64,000 nt of DNA from Photobacterium aquae (lineage in GTDB: Bacteria; Pseudomonadota; Gammaproteobacteria; Enterobacterales; Vibrionaceae). Each line of letters begins with the position of its first letter. Positions within the stretch are counted from its first letter, which is position 1. The translations under genes were made by a program, and so were the position numbers. Of this stretch, positions 26,954 to 35,192 are shown one piece after another. The stretch spans positions 124,001-188,000 of the forward strand of contig NZ_LDOT01000012.1 in assembly GCF_001029445.1 (NCBI RefSeq), given 5' to 3'. The notes beneath the pieces were generated by a model that ran no database searches, was not told the origin of the DNA, and saw only the letters and a program-made list of their open reading frames with translations.

Positions 26954-27176
26954 TTCGCTGCATTCACGCATTCTGCGTTACCTACTGACACGCCGAGTCT
27001 ACCACCCGGATAATAATAGCAGCTTGCCCCACCACCATTGCTCTGATACCCCTAAGGCATACCATTTGCTTTCTTTTACGGGAGTCACGTAGAGACCCGG
27101 CCGTGGTGTGCGAATACCGAATTGTATACAAAATAATCAAAGATTGTTGTCGTCACATTCAAATTTTCGGCGAAAA

Positions 27177-27200
27177 AAAAACCGCTTCAACGCGGTTTTT
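27177..27200 (-). terminator. Terminator of bolA
   Basis: AAAAACCGC-TTCAAC-GCGGTTTTT. The A-run 27173-27181 gives a nine-T tail on the leftward strand, 49 bases after the bolA stop. Confidence 0.85.
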
Positions 27201-27248
27201 CATATCTTCGGCGAACATCAAAAACGCCCGCCTCTTAATAACAGAGGC

Positions 27249-27569
27249 CTACTGGTCAAATTTGGAACCGCCGCGGCATGCCGGTGAATCAGGCGCGCCG
27301 TCAAATAGGTTTTGCCACTCGCTTTCGGTATAGGTATGCATCGCAAGGGCATGGATATCATTGGCCAGCTCATTTGCCAACACCGCATTCACCGCCCGAT
27401 GACGAGCGATCAGGCGCATTCCTTCAAACTGGGCACTAACGACCACCACTTTGAAATGGCTTTCTGAACCAGCAGGAACATTGTGCATATAGCTCTCATT
27501 GACCACTTCCAACTGGAGGGGGGAGAACGCCTGTTCCAATTTTTCTTTAATTCGTTGCTGGACTATCAT
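27249..27569 (-). CDS. bolA: BolA family protein
   Basis: 106 residues. BolA-fold core with [52 protein letters not shown] and [14 protein letters not shown]. The conserved His in MRLIARHR and the late His in ALAMH are those that, with a monothiol glutaredoxin, can bind a 2Fe-2S cluster in known BolA proteins. Also reported as a stress-response transcription factor. Single gene, divergent from rlmG. Confidence 0.92.
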   Translation of the reverse strand: MIVQQRIKEKLEQAFSPLQLEVVNESYMHNVPAGSESHFKVVVVSAQFEGMRLIARHRAVNAVLANELANDIHALAMHTYTESEWQNLFDGAPDSPACRGGSKFDQ

Positions 27570-27704
27570 CGTACTTATCCTCGGGCTTCATCCGCCAACG
27601 GTGCAGCCATGTTTTCTCTTCAAGGTCATAAATAAGTTTGCAGGACAGGCTGGTTTTGCGAAAATATCAGCCAATTGAGTAAACATACCGTAAAGTAACC
27701 GTTA

Positions 27705-28838
27705 ATGAAACCTGAGCTATCCCTACACGGGCGTACGCTGCAGCTGCAGCGCTATCCAGTAAGGCAAAACGAAACCCTGCAGGCATGGGATGCAGCAGAT
27801 GAATACCTGATCAACTACGTCAGTGAGAATTACGACGCGTTGGATCCAGACCGCCCTATTCTGCTGATGAACGACAGCTTCGGAGCACTGGGATGCTGGT
27901 ATTCCCAGTACGGCAAGGTCGTCTCGGTCACGGATTCATTTATCGCCAAGCAAGCGACACTCGCCAACCTCAATGCTAACCAGCTAGATGAGGTCACTCT
28001 CAGCGATTGTCTTGCGGCCCTCCCTGATGCCCCGCAACTGGTATTGCTGAAACTACCGAAAAACAACCGCTTGCTAAGCTGGCAGCTACGACAACTCTGC
28101 CAGTCTCTACCTGCTGGTACTATGGTCATTGCCGCAGCAAAAGCGAAAGAGATCCATACATCGACCCTCAAGCTATTCGAAAAATACCTTGGGGACACCA
28201 AGACCTCGCTGGCGGTCAAGAAGGCACGTTTGATTTTCTGCCAAGTCAATCCTGAGCTGTCACAACCGCTACCCGCCCCTCTCGAATGGCAAGTTCAAGA
28301 GCATGGGCTGACCCTTACCAACCATGCCAACGTTTTCTCTGGCGAAAGTTTGGATATCGGCGCCCGCTTTTTCCTTGAGCACCTTCCTGCTGACAACCGT
28401 TATGAGAAAATTGTCGATCTAGGCTGTGGTAACGGGGTGATCGGCATCAAAGCAGCCCAACTCAATCCCGACGCCAAGATCGTATGTGTTGACGAAAGCT
28501 TCATGGCCGCAGCCTCCTGCCGCCACAATGCAAACATCAACCTCTCCGACCCAAGCCAGCTAACGGCAGTCGTCAACAACTGCCTTGAGGGGATGCCTGC
28601 TGACGATACGGATCTGGTTCTGTGCAACCCACCGTTCCACCAGCAAAACACCATCACCGACCATATTGCCTGGCAGATGTTCTGCGATGCCCGCCATGTA
28701 TTGCGTCAAGGCGGCAAACTATGGGTGATCGGTAACCGCCATCTAGGCTACAACGACAAGCTAAAACGCTTGTTTGGCAATGTCACTGTCGTGGCACAAA
28801 ACAACAAGTTTGTTATCTATCAATCGACTAAGTCATAA
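27705..28838 (+). CDS. rlmG: 23S rRNA guanine-N2 methyltransferase RlmG
   Basis: Methylates G1835 (E. coli numbering) of 23S rRNA with S-adenosylmethionine. 377 residues, as in E. coli (378). The N-terminal half is a degenerate methyltransferase-like domain (ILLMNDSFGALGC). The C-terminal half is catalytic: IVDLGCGNGVIGIKAA (SAM motif I, about 235-250), VCVDESFMA, and NPPFHQ (catalytic motif IV, about residue 303). It matches RlmG rather than RsmC through ANVFSGESLDIGARFF. Confidence 0.94.
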   Translation: MKPELSLHGRTLQLQRYPVRQNETLQAWDAADEYLINYVSENYDALDPDRPILLMNDSFGALGCWYSQYGKVVSVTDSFIAKQATLANLNANQLDEVTLSDCLAALPDAPQLVLLKLPKNNRLLSWQLRQLCQSLPAGTMVIAAAKAKEIHTSTLKLFEKYLGDTKTSLAVKKARLIFCQVNPELSQPLPAPLEWQVQEHGLTLTNHANVFSGESLDIGARFFLEHLPADNRYEKIVDLGCGNGVIGIKAAQLNPDAKIVCVDESFMAAASCRHNANINLSDPSQLTAVVNNCLEGMPADDTDLVLCNPPFHQQNTITDHIAWQMFCDARHVLRQGGKLWVIGNRHLGYNDKLKRLFGNVTVVAQNNKFVIYQSTKS

Positions 28839-28852
28839 TATCGCCTCTTTGC

Positions 28853-28880
28853 GAGTAGCTGCCAAGCAGCTGCTCTTTTT
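28853..28880 (+). terminator. Terminator of rlmG
   Basis: GAGTAGCTG-CCAAG-CAGCTGCTC followed by TTTTT; one G-T pair in a 9-bp stem, 14 bases after the rlmG stop. Confidence 0.8.
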
Positions 28881-28898
28881 GTTAAGGACAGTATCACT

Positions 28899-29468
28899 AT
28901 GAAAAAGCTTCTTGTGGCCGCTTCGGTTTTCGCGCTGACAGCCTGCTCGACACCGTCGGAGCCCCAGCTTACCCTGACCCCGCAACCCGTCATTGCCGCC
29001 CAGCCAAGCGTAAACGGCAAGACCCTGTCTCTCAACAGCCGTGATTTGCGTACCGCACAGTTCATCGCCGTTGTCGACAGTGGCCGGGAAAATGTCCAGC
29101 CTCTGCATAGCTCACAGAACCTGCGTACCACCCTTGAAGACGCCTTGAACCGTCAGTTGAGCGCCCAAGGCTACACCATCAGTGCCGACAGCAAAGACAC
29201 ATTGCGCTTGGATATTCTTGAGGCGATGGTCAACGTCAAGCACAGCGTGATGAGCCACGATCTTATCAGCAAGCTACAACTGCAGCTTGTCGTCGAGACC
29301 CCGAAAGGCCAATTCATCAAGCGCTATTCGGGCAAGTCAGAACGTACCGGTGCGATGAGCGCATCCATCGAAGATATGCAAACGGCAATGGATAACCTGA
29401 TCACCGCGGTGCTCAAAGACATCTATGCTGATCCAGAGCTAAACCATTACCTTCAGGAGAACCTATAA
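28899..29468 (+). CDS. yajG: YajG-family lipoprotein
   Basis: 189 residues. Lipoprotein signal MKKLLVAASVFALTAC (lipobox L-T-A-C, C16), then a DUF/YajG domain with VNGKTLSLNSRDLRTAQFI and NLRTTLEDALNRQLSAQGYTI. Function is not established. It precedes a cyclophilin and, further on, ampG; yajG is also next to ampG in E. coli. The start ATG at 28899 follows AAGGA at a slightly long spacing. Confidence 0.88.
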   Translation: MKKLLVAASVFALTACSTPSEPQLTLTPQPVIAAQPSVNGKTLSLNSRDLRTAQFIAVVDSGRENVQPLHSSQNLRTTLEDALNRQLSAQGYTISADSKDTLRLDILEAMVNVKHSVMSHDLISKLQLQLVVETPKGQFIKRYSGKSERTGAMSASIEDMQTAMDNLITAVLKDIYADPELNHYLQENL

Positions 29469-30022
29469 TGGCCCGCGCCCTTGCCTCATTGCTACTCTGT
29501 CTGGCGCTGCCCGTCAGCGCAGCCACTCAGGTCAAAGTCGATACCAACCTAGGGGATTTTGTCATCCAGCTTGACGAGAAAAGTGCCCCGGTATCAAGCC
29601 AGAACTTCCTGCGCTATGTTGAAGACGGCAGCTATGTCGGCACCATATTCCACCGAGTGATCCCGGGCTTCATGGCTCAAGGCGGTGGGTTTGATAAAGA
29701 TCTCAAACGCCAGCCTAGCTACGCACCTATCAAGAACGAAGCCAAGAACGGCCTAAGTAACCTGCGGGCTACTGTTGCGATGGCTCGTACCCAAGATCCA
29801 AACTCAGCAACCCGCCAGTTCTACATTAACTACAAGGACAACAACTTCCTTGATGCGAGTCCGATGAATCCGGGCTACGCCGTTTTCGGAAAAGTTGTGA
29901 AAGGCTTCTCAGTTATTGAAAAAATGACTGAAATCCCGACCACGACTATCCGATCTATGGGTATGAAAGATGTCCCTCAGCAGCCTATAGTTATTGAAGC
30001 TATTGAAGTTCTCAAAAAGTAG
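29468..30022 (+). CDS. ppiA: Periplasmic peptidyl-prolyl cis-trans isomerase (cyclophilin type)
   Basis: 184 residues: signal peptide (about 1-20, ending PVSAAT), then a bacterial cyclophilin domain with FHRVIPGFMAQGGGFD (active-site Arg and Phe), ATRQFYINYKDNNFLD and YAVFGKVVKG. The signal peptide favours PpiA over cytoplasmic PpiB. Its ATG overlaps the yajG TAA by one base (TAATG), so translation is coupled. Confidence 0.92.
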   Translation: MARALASLLLCLALPVSAATQVKVDTNLGDFVIQLDEKSAPVSSQNFLRYVEDGSYVGTIFHRVIPGFMAQGGGFDKDLKRQPSYAPIKNEAKNGLSNLRATVAMARTQDPNSATRQFYINYKDNNFLDASPMNPGYAVFGKVVKGFSVIEKMTEIPTTTIRSMGMKDVPQQPIVIEAIEVLKK

Positions 30023-30067
30023 ACATAGGTAAGGTCACTTGGCCTGCCCTATGGCCAGGTGACCGTT

Positions 30068-30430
30068 ATGCTTAAAATCATCGCTTCCGCCCCGGAGCTT
30101 CCTCCCGAGCAAATTGCCCTGCATATCGAAGAATATGCCCCCGCCATCGCCATCAGTGCCTTAGGGACTATTTATGGTGATGTCGACTATGAGTCGATGA
30201 AGATCACCGTCACTGAGCACCTTCACGATTGGTGGAAACTCTCCATCCCCTCCGGCTCACCACAAAATAATTACGAATCAACCTACTGGTATCTGATGCA
30301 TTTGCTGGAATCTCTCGAAGAACACGAGCTGCTGGGCAATAACTTCATCCAATACAAAGTCAGTTGTGCCGCCCAGTACCTATTGGGCATTGGCGATCGT
30401 CCCGCCAACATCCAAGGGATCAGGCCTTAG
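30068..30430 (+). CDS. Conserved-looking protein of unknown function
   Basis: 120 residues, predicted soluble and acidic, mostly helical with several Tyr and Trp (HLHDWWKLSI, NNYESTYWYLMHLLESLEEHELL). No signal peptide, membrane helix or known catalytic motif, and I recognise no family. The ATG at 30068 is chosen because AGGTGA lies five bases upstream; a GTG nine bases earlier is possible. It is 45 bases after ppiA and ahead of ampG, in the same direction. Confidence 0.7.
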   Translation: MLKIIASAPELPPEQIALHIEEYAPAIAISALGTIYGDVDYESMKITVTEHLHDWWKLSIPSGSPQNNYESTYWYLMHLLESLEEHELLGNNFIQYKVSCAAQYLLGIGDRPANIQGIRP

Positions 30431-30599
30431 TCAGTCGGCGGTGGTAGCGCCGCCAAGCCTCGTCTCTCGATTTCTCCTCCTCTGTCGCTTTTACGTGATT
30501 TTTACTGAATTTGCCTCACGGCTTGCTACTATACCGATTTCAACCCCAGCGCTGATATAATGCGCCTTCGCAGTACTGTCCCACTTATCAGAGGAAGCC

Positions 30600-31985
30600 A
30601 TGGAGCAATCGTTCGACAACAACCAACAAGGCTGGCGGGTCTATCTCGAGAAAAAAGTCCTGATCATGCTTGCCCTCGGCTTCTCGTCCGGCCTACCGCT
30701 ACTGCTGGTCTTCGGCACCTTATCATTCTGGCTGAGGGAAGCAGGAGTCAGCCGTACCGATATCGGCTTTTTCAGCTGGGTCGCACTGGCCTACGGCTTC
30801 AAGTGGATCTGGTCACCGCTTATTGATCGCTTCCCTGTCCCCTTCTTCTCCCACAAACTTGGCCGGCGACGGGGCTGGATGGTGTTCTCGCAACTGCTGA
30901 TCATCGCCTCACTGGCGGGCATGGCAATTAGCAACCCGCAGGGTGATCTAATCCAGCTGGCAGTATTTGCCGTGATCGTCGCATTCTCGTCAGCTTCGCA
31001 GGACATTGTCATCGACGCCTACCGGATCGAAATGGCGACAGAGCGACTGCAAGCCGCCCTCGCAGCCGCCTATATGACAGGTTACCGTCTTGCAATGATC
31101 ATGGCCGGAGCCGGGGCTCTTGCCTTTGCTGCCTGGTTTGGATCCAATACAAGCTATGATCCGAGCGGCTGGATGATCGCCTACCTGATCATGGCCAGCC
31201 TAATGCTGGTCGGCCTCATCACAGCCCTTTGCATCCACGAGCCTAAGATCGACAGCAGCCAAATTGACAATGTCGAAAAACAGTATCGCAACCAATTGCT
31301 TGAGCGTGGGTTTTCACCACGTACTGCCCGCCTGACCGCCTGGTTCTATACCGCTGCAGTCATGCCGTTCAAAGACTTCTTCGACCGCTATGGCAAACAT
31401 GCGATGCTATTGCTGGCACTGATTAGCTGCTACCGAATCTCCGATGTCGTGATGGGGGTAATGGCCAATGCCTTTTACTATGACATGGGCTTTAGCAAAA
31501 CCGATGTCGCTTCGGTCTCGAAGATCTACGGGGTTGTTATGACCCTAGTCGGTGCGGCGCTAGGCGGCATGCTGGTGAGCAAATACGATACCATGCGGGT
31601 TCTTGCCCTCGGTGCGGTACTATCAGCCGCCACCAACTTGGTTTTCATGATCTTCTCACTGATTGGCAATTCACTGCCGATGTTGGCTCTCGTGATCTCG
31701 ATGGATAATCTCAGCGCAGGCATCGCGACAGCGGCGTTTATCACCTTCATGTCGAGCTTGACCAATGTCGCCTTCTCGGCCACCCAATACGCACTGTTCA
31801 GCTCAATCATGCTGCTTTTCCCCAAGTTCATTGCTGGCTTCTCCGGGGTCTATGTCGACAACTTTGGCTACAATACCTTCTTCTTAACAACCGCGCTGAT
31901 CGGGTTACCGGTACTGATTTTGATTTCAATGATCACCAAACGGCAAGCGTTGTTCCACCGCAGCGAGCCAAACCCCAACAAATAA
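30600..31985 (+). CDS. ampG: Muropeptide transporter AmpG
   Basis: Imports GlcNAc-anhydroMurNAc-peptides for wall recycling. Inner-membrane MFS protein of 461 residues with about 12 or more helices. Conserved early segment ALGFSSGLPLLLVFGTLSFWLREAGVS (split across residues 25-51), then SWVALAYGFKWIWSPLIDR and RRRGWMVFSQ. Its length is slightly below E. coli AmpG (491). The yajG-ampG linkage is conserved, with ppiA and the 120-residue protein inserted. Confidence 0.95.
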   Translation: MEQSFDNNQQGWRVYLEKKVLIMLALGFSSGLPLLLVFGTLSFWLREAGVSRTDIGFFSWVALAYGFKWIWSPLIDRFPVPFFSHKLGRRRGWMVFSQLLIIASLAGMAISNPQGDLIQLAVFAVIVAFSSASQDIVIDAYRIEMATERLQAALAAAYMTGYRLAMIMAGAGALAFAAWFGSNTSYDPSGWMIAYLIMASLMLVGLITALCIHEPKIDSSQIDNVEKQYRNQLLERGFSPRTARLTAWFYTAAVMPFKDFFDRYGKHAMLLLALISCYRISDVVMGVMANAFYYDMGFSKTDVASVSKIYGVVMTLVGAALGGMLVSKYDTMRVLALGAVLSAATNLVFMIFSLIGNSLPMLALVISMDNLSAGIATAAFITFMSSLTNVAFSATQYALFSSIMLLFPKFIAGFSGVYVDNFGYNTFFLTTALIGLPVLILISMITKRQALFHRSEPNPNK

Positions 31986-32089
31986 ATTCCAAATTGGCAT
32001 TTAGGGGCGGTTTTTTGTTGATAAACATCAAGCCGCCCCAAAAAATAAATTTTTCCCCACCCAAATCGGCATACTACGCTGCCCCCCCT

Positions 32090-32105
32090 CTTGATCTCAT
32101 TCACA
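32090..32105. promoter_or_regulatory. Candidate CRP site
   Basis: CTTGA-TCTCAT-TCACA; right half matches TGTGA-N6-TCACA fully, left half in three of five. Placed about 220 bases upstream of the Tsx-family porin. Tsx in E. coli is CRP-activated, so the location is plausible. Confidence 0.45.
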
Positions 32106-32170
32106 TCAAGCTCAAAAAAAATACCTTTTCTTGCGTAAAAAATACGCGCCAGTTCACTTTACATAGGAAA

Positions 32171-32184
32171 TGTAATCGATTACA
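32171..32184. promoter_or_regulatory. LacI-type operator palindrome TGTAATCGATTACA
   Basis: Perfect 14-bp palindrome with the central CG typical of LacI/GalR-family operators. It overlaps the probable ribosome site of the upstream open frame (AGGAG at 32184-32188), so a bound repressor would sit close to the transcript start. The regulator is unknown; CytR or another sugar/nucleoside repressor is a guess. Confidence 0.5.
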
Positions 32185-32191
32185 GGAGATC

Positions 32192-32254
32192 ATGGTCACA
32201 ACTCGCAAAGGTTTGCGCAACCGTTACATTCCCAAAGGTGATGTAAAGCAATAG
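32192..32254 (+). CDS. Possible 20-codon leader peptide
   Basis: ATG at 32192 follows AGGAG by three bases and encodes 20 residues, MVTTRKGLRNRYIPKGDVKQ, then TAG. Strongly basic (3 Lys, 3 Arg). It ends 71 bases before the Tsx-family porin start. No run of one amino acid suggests classical attenuation. It may be a true leader or only an open frame over operator DNA. Confidence 0.35.
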   Translation: MVTTRKGLRNRYIPKGDVKQ

Positions 32255-32325
32255 AATCCTCCCAACACAATAAGGGCAGCCCAAAAGCCCAGTTATGACA
32301 TACACAATTAGCGAGAGTTTAACCC

Positions 32326-33081
32326 ATGCGTAAATCACTAGTAGCACTGAGCGTATTGGCTGCAGCGGCAGCGGTTCCTGCCCAAGCTGAATACCTATAC
32401 GGTTTTGGTAACGTAAGCGTAAACTACCTTGACTGGTCAAACGGCACAGAAAACCGTTCTGGCAAAGAAGACTTCAGCTACCTTGAGCTTGAAGGCGGTG
32501 CAGGTTTTAGCTGGGGTGAACTATACGGTTTCGCGGATCTAGAAAACCTAGAAAACGGTACTGACGATGTACGTACGTCAATCAAAGGTTCTATCGCGGT
32601 TAAAACTGGCCTGAAAGAACTACGCGGTTACGGTCAGCTGTACAACACCAACAGCAACAGCTTCACAGCACAAAACACCGTATTGGGTATGTCTTACAGC
32701 TTCAGCGGTGACAACTGGGCATTCAATCCATGGGTTGGTTTCCACCACACCATCACTACCAAGACATTCGGCCCAGAAGCGACAGGTTCGTTCTCAGGCA
32801 TGAACGGCGGTATGCTTGGTTGGTCTGCAATGTACAACTTCAAGGCATTCGGCGAGAGCTTCATGGTGTCTAACTGGCACGAAACAGAATTTGCCCGTGA
32901 CGACGCATACCTAGCAACGTCTGGCGAAAGCGACGACCTAACAGCAAACGGCGCGCTGGCACTATGGTGGAACGTTACAGAGTCTGTAACTACCGGTGTT
33001 CAGTACCGCTACGCCTACAACAAGCTAGGCCAGCAGGGTCACGACAACGCAATGATCTACTCTGTTAAGTACAACTTCTAA
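32326..33081 (+). CDS. Tsx-family outer-membrane channel protein
   Basis: 251 residues with a cleaved signal peptide (MRKSLVALSVLAAAAAVPAQA, 21 residues), then an aromatic-rich beta-barrel ending in VKYNF, a typical outer-membrane C-terminus with final Phe. FGNVSVNYLDWSNGTEN and the segments YLELEGGAGFSWGELYGFAD match the Tsx/OmpK family (nucleoside-specific channel). The codon use is strongly biased, as in highly expressed genes. It has its own terminator; ompK follows 320 bases later. Confidence 0.85.
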   Translation: MRKSLVALSVLAAAAAVPAQAEYLYGFGNVSVNYLDWSNGTENRSGKEDFSYLELEGGAGFSWGELYGFADLENLENGTDDVRTSIKGSIAVKTGLKELRGYGQLYNTNSNSFTAQNTVLGMSYSFSGDNWAFNPWVGFHHTITTKTFGPEATGSFSGMNGGMLGWSAMYNFKAFGESFMVSNWHETEFARDDAYLATSGESDDLTANGALALWWNVTESVTTGVQYRYAYNKLGQQGHDNAMIYSVKYNF

Positions 33082-33100
33082 TAAGTTCTCTTACATAAAA

Positions 33101-33124
33101 AAAGCACCTTCGGGTGCTTTTTTT
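33101..33124 (+). terminator. Terminator of the Tsx-family gene
   Basis: AAAGCACC-TTCG-GGTGCTTT followed by TTTT; UUCG-type loop, 19 bases after the stop. Confidence 0.92.
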
Positions 33125-33401
33125 ATACCCTCTCAATACTAAGATAGTAATCACTAACGAGACATTGCAGTTTAGTGCTTATTATTACAGCTCTTTTCAA
33201 GACGAATCCCTCCCAATTTGCACGATAGCAGCGACGTCGTGAAGACCCTGCCCCACACTTGAGAGTTTCCACTAGCCTTTATCACTAAGAGGAGTCCCTC
33301 CTCGACAATCACAATACTCTGGTCTTTTTCCTGCGGTCCCATCACGGCACCGAAAAGGAAATTCAGAGAACAAGCAATGGCAAATGGTTAGAGATCTCAT
33401 C
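33125..33401 (+). other. Gap between the two Tsx-family genes
   Basis: With the preceding terminator this is a 320-base gap. It contains a small hairpin GAGGAG-TCC-CTCCTC (33289-33303) but no clear promoter or operator match. The ompK promoter must lie here. Confidence 0.4.
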
Positions 33402-34229
33402 ATGAATAATATTCTAAAATTATCCTGTTTAGGTGCTTCCCTCGCCTTCTCCCCCTTGGGGTTGGCCGTCGACTATTCCGATGACATCCATAAGAATGAT
33501 TACAAATGGCTGCAGTTCAACTTGATGTATGCCCTCGAAGAACTCCCTCGCGCTCCCGATGATCCTTCCGGACACGATTATCTAGAAATGGAATTTGGCG
33601 GCCGCTCTGGAATCTTTGACCTCTATGGTTACGTCGACGTCTTCGACCTCACCGACCATGACGGTAGTGACAAGAATAACCGCCCGAAGATATTTATGAA
33701 ATTTGCCCCCCGGGCATCTCTTGACGCCATGACCAAAACCGACCTCTCGTTCGGGCCTGTTCAGGAACTCTACATCGCTACCCTATTCAACTGGGACGGC
33801 GGCTACTCGAAAGAGAGCGACTTCCCACCAGTCAACAATTCGTTCTGGGGAATAGGCTCCGACATCCAAGTCCCGTGGTTTGGCAAGGTGGGGCTTAACC
33901 TCTACGGCCTTTACGATATCAACAACAAAGACTGGAATGGTCTCCAACTCTCCACCAACTGGTTCAAGCCCTTCTACACCTTCAGCAACGACAGCTTTAT
34001 TGCCTATCAGGGCTATATCGACTACCAATTTGCCGCTGACGACACCTTCAAGGGCAACTCGCAGGCCAATCACGGTGGGGTGATGTTCAATGGCTTCTAC
34101 TGGCACTCCAACCGTTACTCGGTCGGCTATGGATTCAAGCTCTATAACGATGTCTACTTGATAGAAGACAGCGACAGCTTCGAGTCCACCGGGATCAGCC
34201 ACTACTTTTCAGTCACCTATAAATTCTGA
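33402..34229 (+). CDS. ompK: Outer-membrane protein OmpK
   Basis: 275 residues. Signal peptide MNNILKLSCLGASLAFSPLG (about 22), then a beta-barrel of the Tsx-like family ending VTYKF. HKNDYKWLQFNLM, DYLEMEFGGRSGIFDLYGYVDVF, GKVGLNLYG, DWNGLQLSTNWFKPFY and FIAYQGYIDYQF are near-identical to the segments I recall for OmpK of Vibrio parahaemolyticus, a vibriophage receptor. The start is ATG 33402; an in-frame ATG 18 bases upstream would add MVRDLI before the signal. A second Tsx-family protein lies directly upstream but is clearly diverged. Confidence 0.92.
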   Translation: MNNILKLSCLGASLAFSPLGLAVDYSDDIHKNDYKWLQFNLMYALEELPRAPDDPSGHDYLEMEFGGRSGIFDLYGYVDVFDLTDHDGSDKNNRPKIFMKFAPRASLDAMTKTDLSFGPVQELYIATLFNWDGGYSKESDFPPVNNSFWGIGSDIQVPWFGKVGLNLYGLYDINNKDWNGLQLSTNWFKPFYTFSNDSFIAYQGYIDYQFAADDTFKGNSQANHGGVMFNGFYWHSNRYSVGYGFKLYNDVYLIEDSDSFESTGISHYFSVTYKF

Positions 34230-34292
34230 TTCCGCGGAATTTACCCAGCAGTGGTATCCTAACCTCCTGCCAACGAGTAAAGGATACGACTG

Positions 34293-35192
34293 TTGAAAAT
34301 CACCATCGTCGGGGCGGGAGCCGTCGGCTCACTATGGGCCTGTCGGCTCGCCGCCCGCCATCAGGTACATCTCTGGACCCGGCATAACACCGACCAATGC
34401 GAAATCCGCTTCCAGCCATTGGGAGAGGAAAAAATCCAGACATGGCCATTTAAGGCCAACGACCCCACCCAGCTTGCACAGGCGGATATCGTGATCTTTA
34501 CGGTCAAGGCATTCCAGCTACATGCGGCACTGGCAACAGTGGAAGACCTGCTCCCACCCAGTACCCCTATCGTGGTGATGCACAATGGTATGGGCACTCA
34601 CGATACCGTACTCAACCAACTGCCCGACCATCCGATACTCTACGCGACCACGGCTCAGGGCGCGCTTCGCACCGAACAGGGGGTTACCCATACCGGATTG
34701 GGGCCGACCCGGCTCGGGGCGATGAACCTGGCTGGAAAGCAATACCAACACTTGGCCGCCGTGTTCGATCAGGCCCTTGCCCCATGCCAATGGCTTCTGG
34801 ATATTCGTCTGGCCCTGTGGCAAAAGCTGGCCATCAACTGTGCGATCAACCCGCTGACTGCGATTCTGCAATGCCGTAACGGCCATCTGGCACTGAATGA
34901 ATTTACCCCGCAGCTTACACAGATCTGCGAAGAAGTGGCCGCTGTCATGTCCGCTGAGGGCTACCCGACAACAGTCACCGACCTGCTCGAGCAAACCTCC
35001 GCCGTCATCTCGGCGACGGCTGCCAACAAATCATCCATGAATCAGGATGTTTATCACCAAAGGACGACCGAAATCGACTATATTACCGGGTATCTGATAG
35101 CCCGGGCCGATAGCCACGGCATCGCCGTACCGGCCAACCGCGCCCTGTGGCAGCAAATCAAACAACTGGAGCAACACTACCATGACCATTGA
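34293..35192 (+). CDS. panE: 2-dehydropantoate 2-reductase PanE
   Basis: NADPH-dependent reduction of ketopantoate to pantoate for coenzyme A synthesis. 299 residues. Rossmann start MKITIVGAGAVGSLWACRLA (GxGxxG), conserved KAFQ (catalytic-site Lys region) at about 71, and KLAINCAINPLTAIL (catalytic Lys near 175 and Asn) with HRT/NxSSMxQD: NKSSMNQDV. Start is TTG at 34293 following AAAGGATA. It overlaps yajL by eleven bases. Confidence 0.94.
   Translation: MKITIVGAGAVGSLWACRLAARHQVHLWTRHNTDQCEIRFQPLGEEKIQTWPFKANDPTQLAQADIVIFTVKAFQLHAALATVEDLLPPSTPIVVMHNGMGTHDTVLNQLPDHPILYATTAQGALRTEQGVTHTGLGPTRLGAMNLAGKQYQHLAAVFDQALAPCQWLLDIRLALWQKLAINCAINPLTAILQCRNGHLALNEFTPQLTQICEEVAAVMSAEGYPTTVTDLLEQTSAVISATAANKSSMNQDVYHQRTTEIDYITGYLIARADSHGIAVPANRALWQQIKQLEQHYHDH

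Larger units (their letters stand above)
26531..27248. promoter_or_regulatory. Long nqr upstream region
   Basis: This gap of 718 bases lies between nqrA and bolA, both leftward. It is AT-rich and shows no convincing gene on either strand. It holds a 13-bp direct repeat containing extended -10 elements (26680-26713), a perfect palindrome CAATGTTAA-N6-TTAACATTG (26930-26953), a weak AAAAGCA/TGCTTTT stem (26797-26819), and the bolA terminator (27177-27200). The length suggests several promoters for nqr, or an unrecognised RNA. Confidence 0.5.
31986..32325 (+). promoter_or_regulatory. Leader and control region of the first Tsx-family porin
   Basis: This 340-base gap contains a CRP-like site (32090-32105), a perfect palindrome TGTAATCGATTACA (32171-32184), a 20-codon upstream open frame (32192-32254) and a PurR-like palindrome inside it (32204-32217). 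No terminator for ampG is evident; the sequence directly after ampG is AT- and C-rich. Confidence 0.5.
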
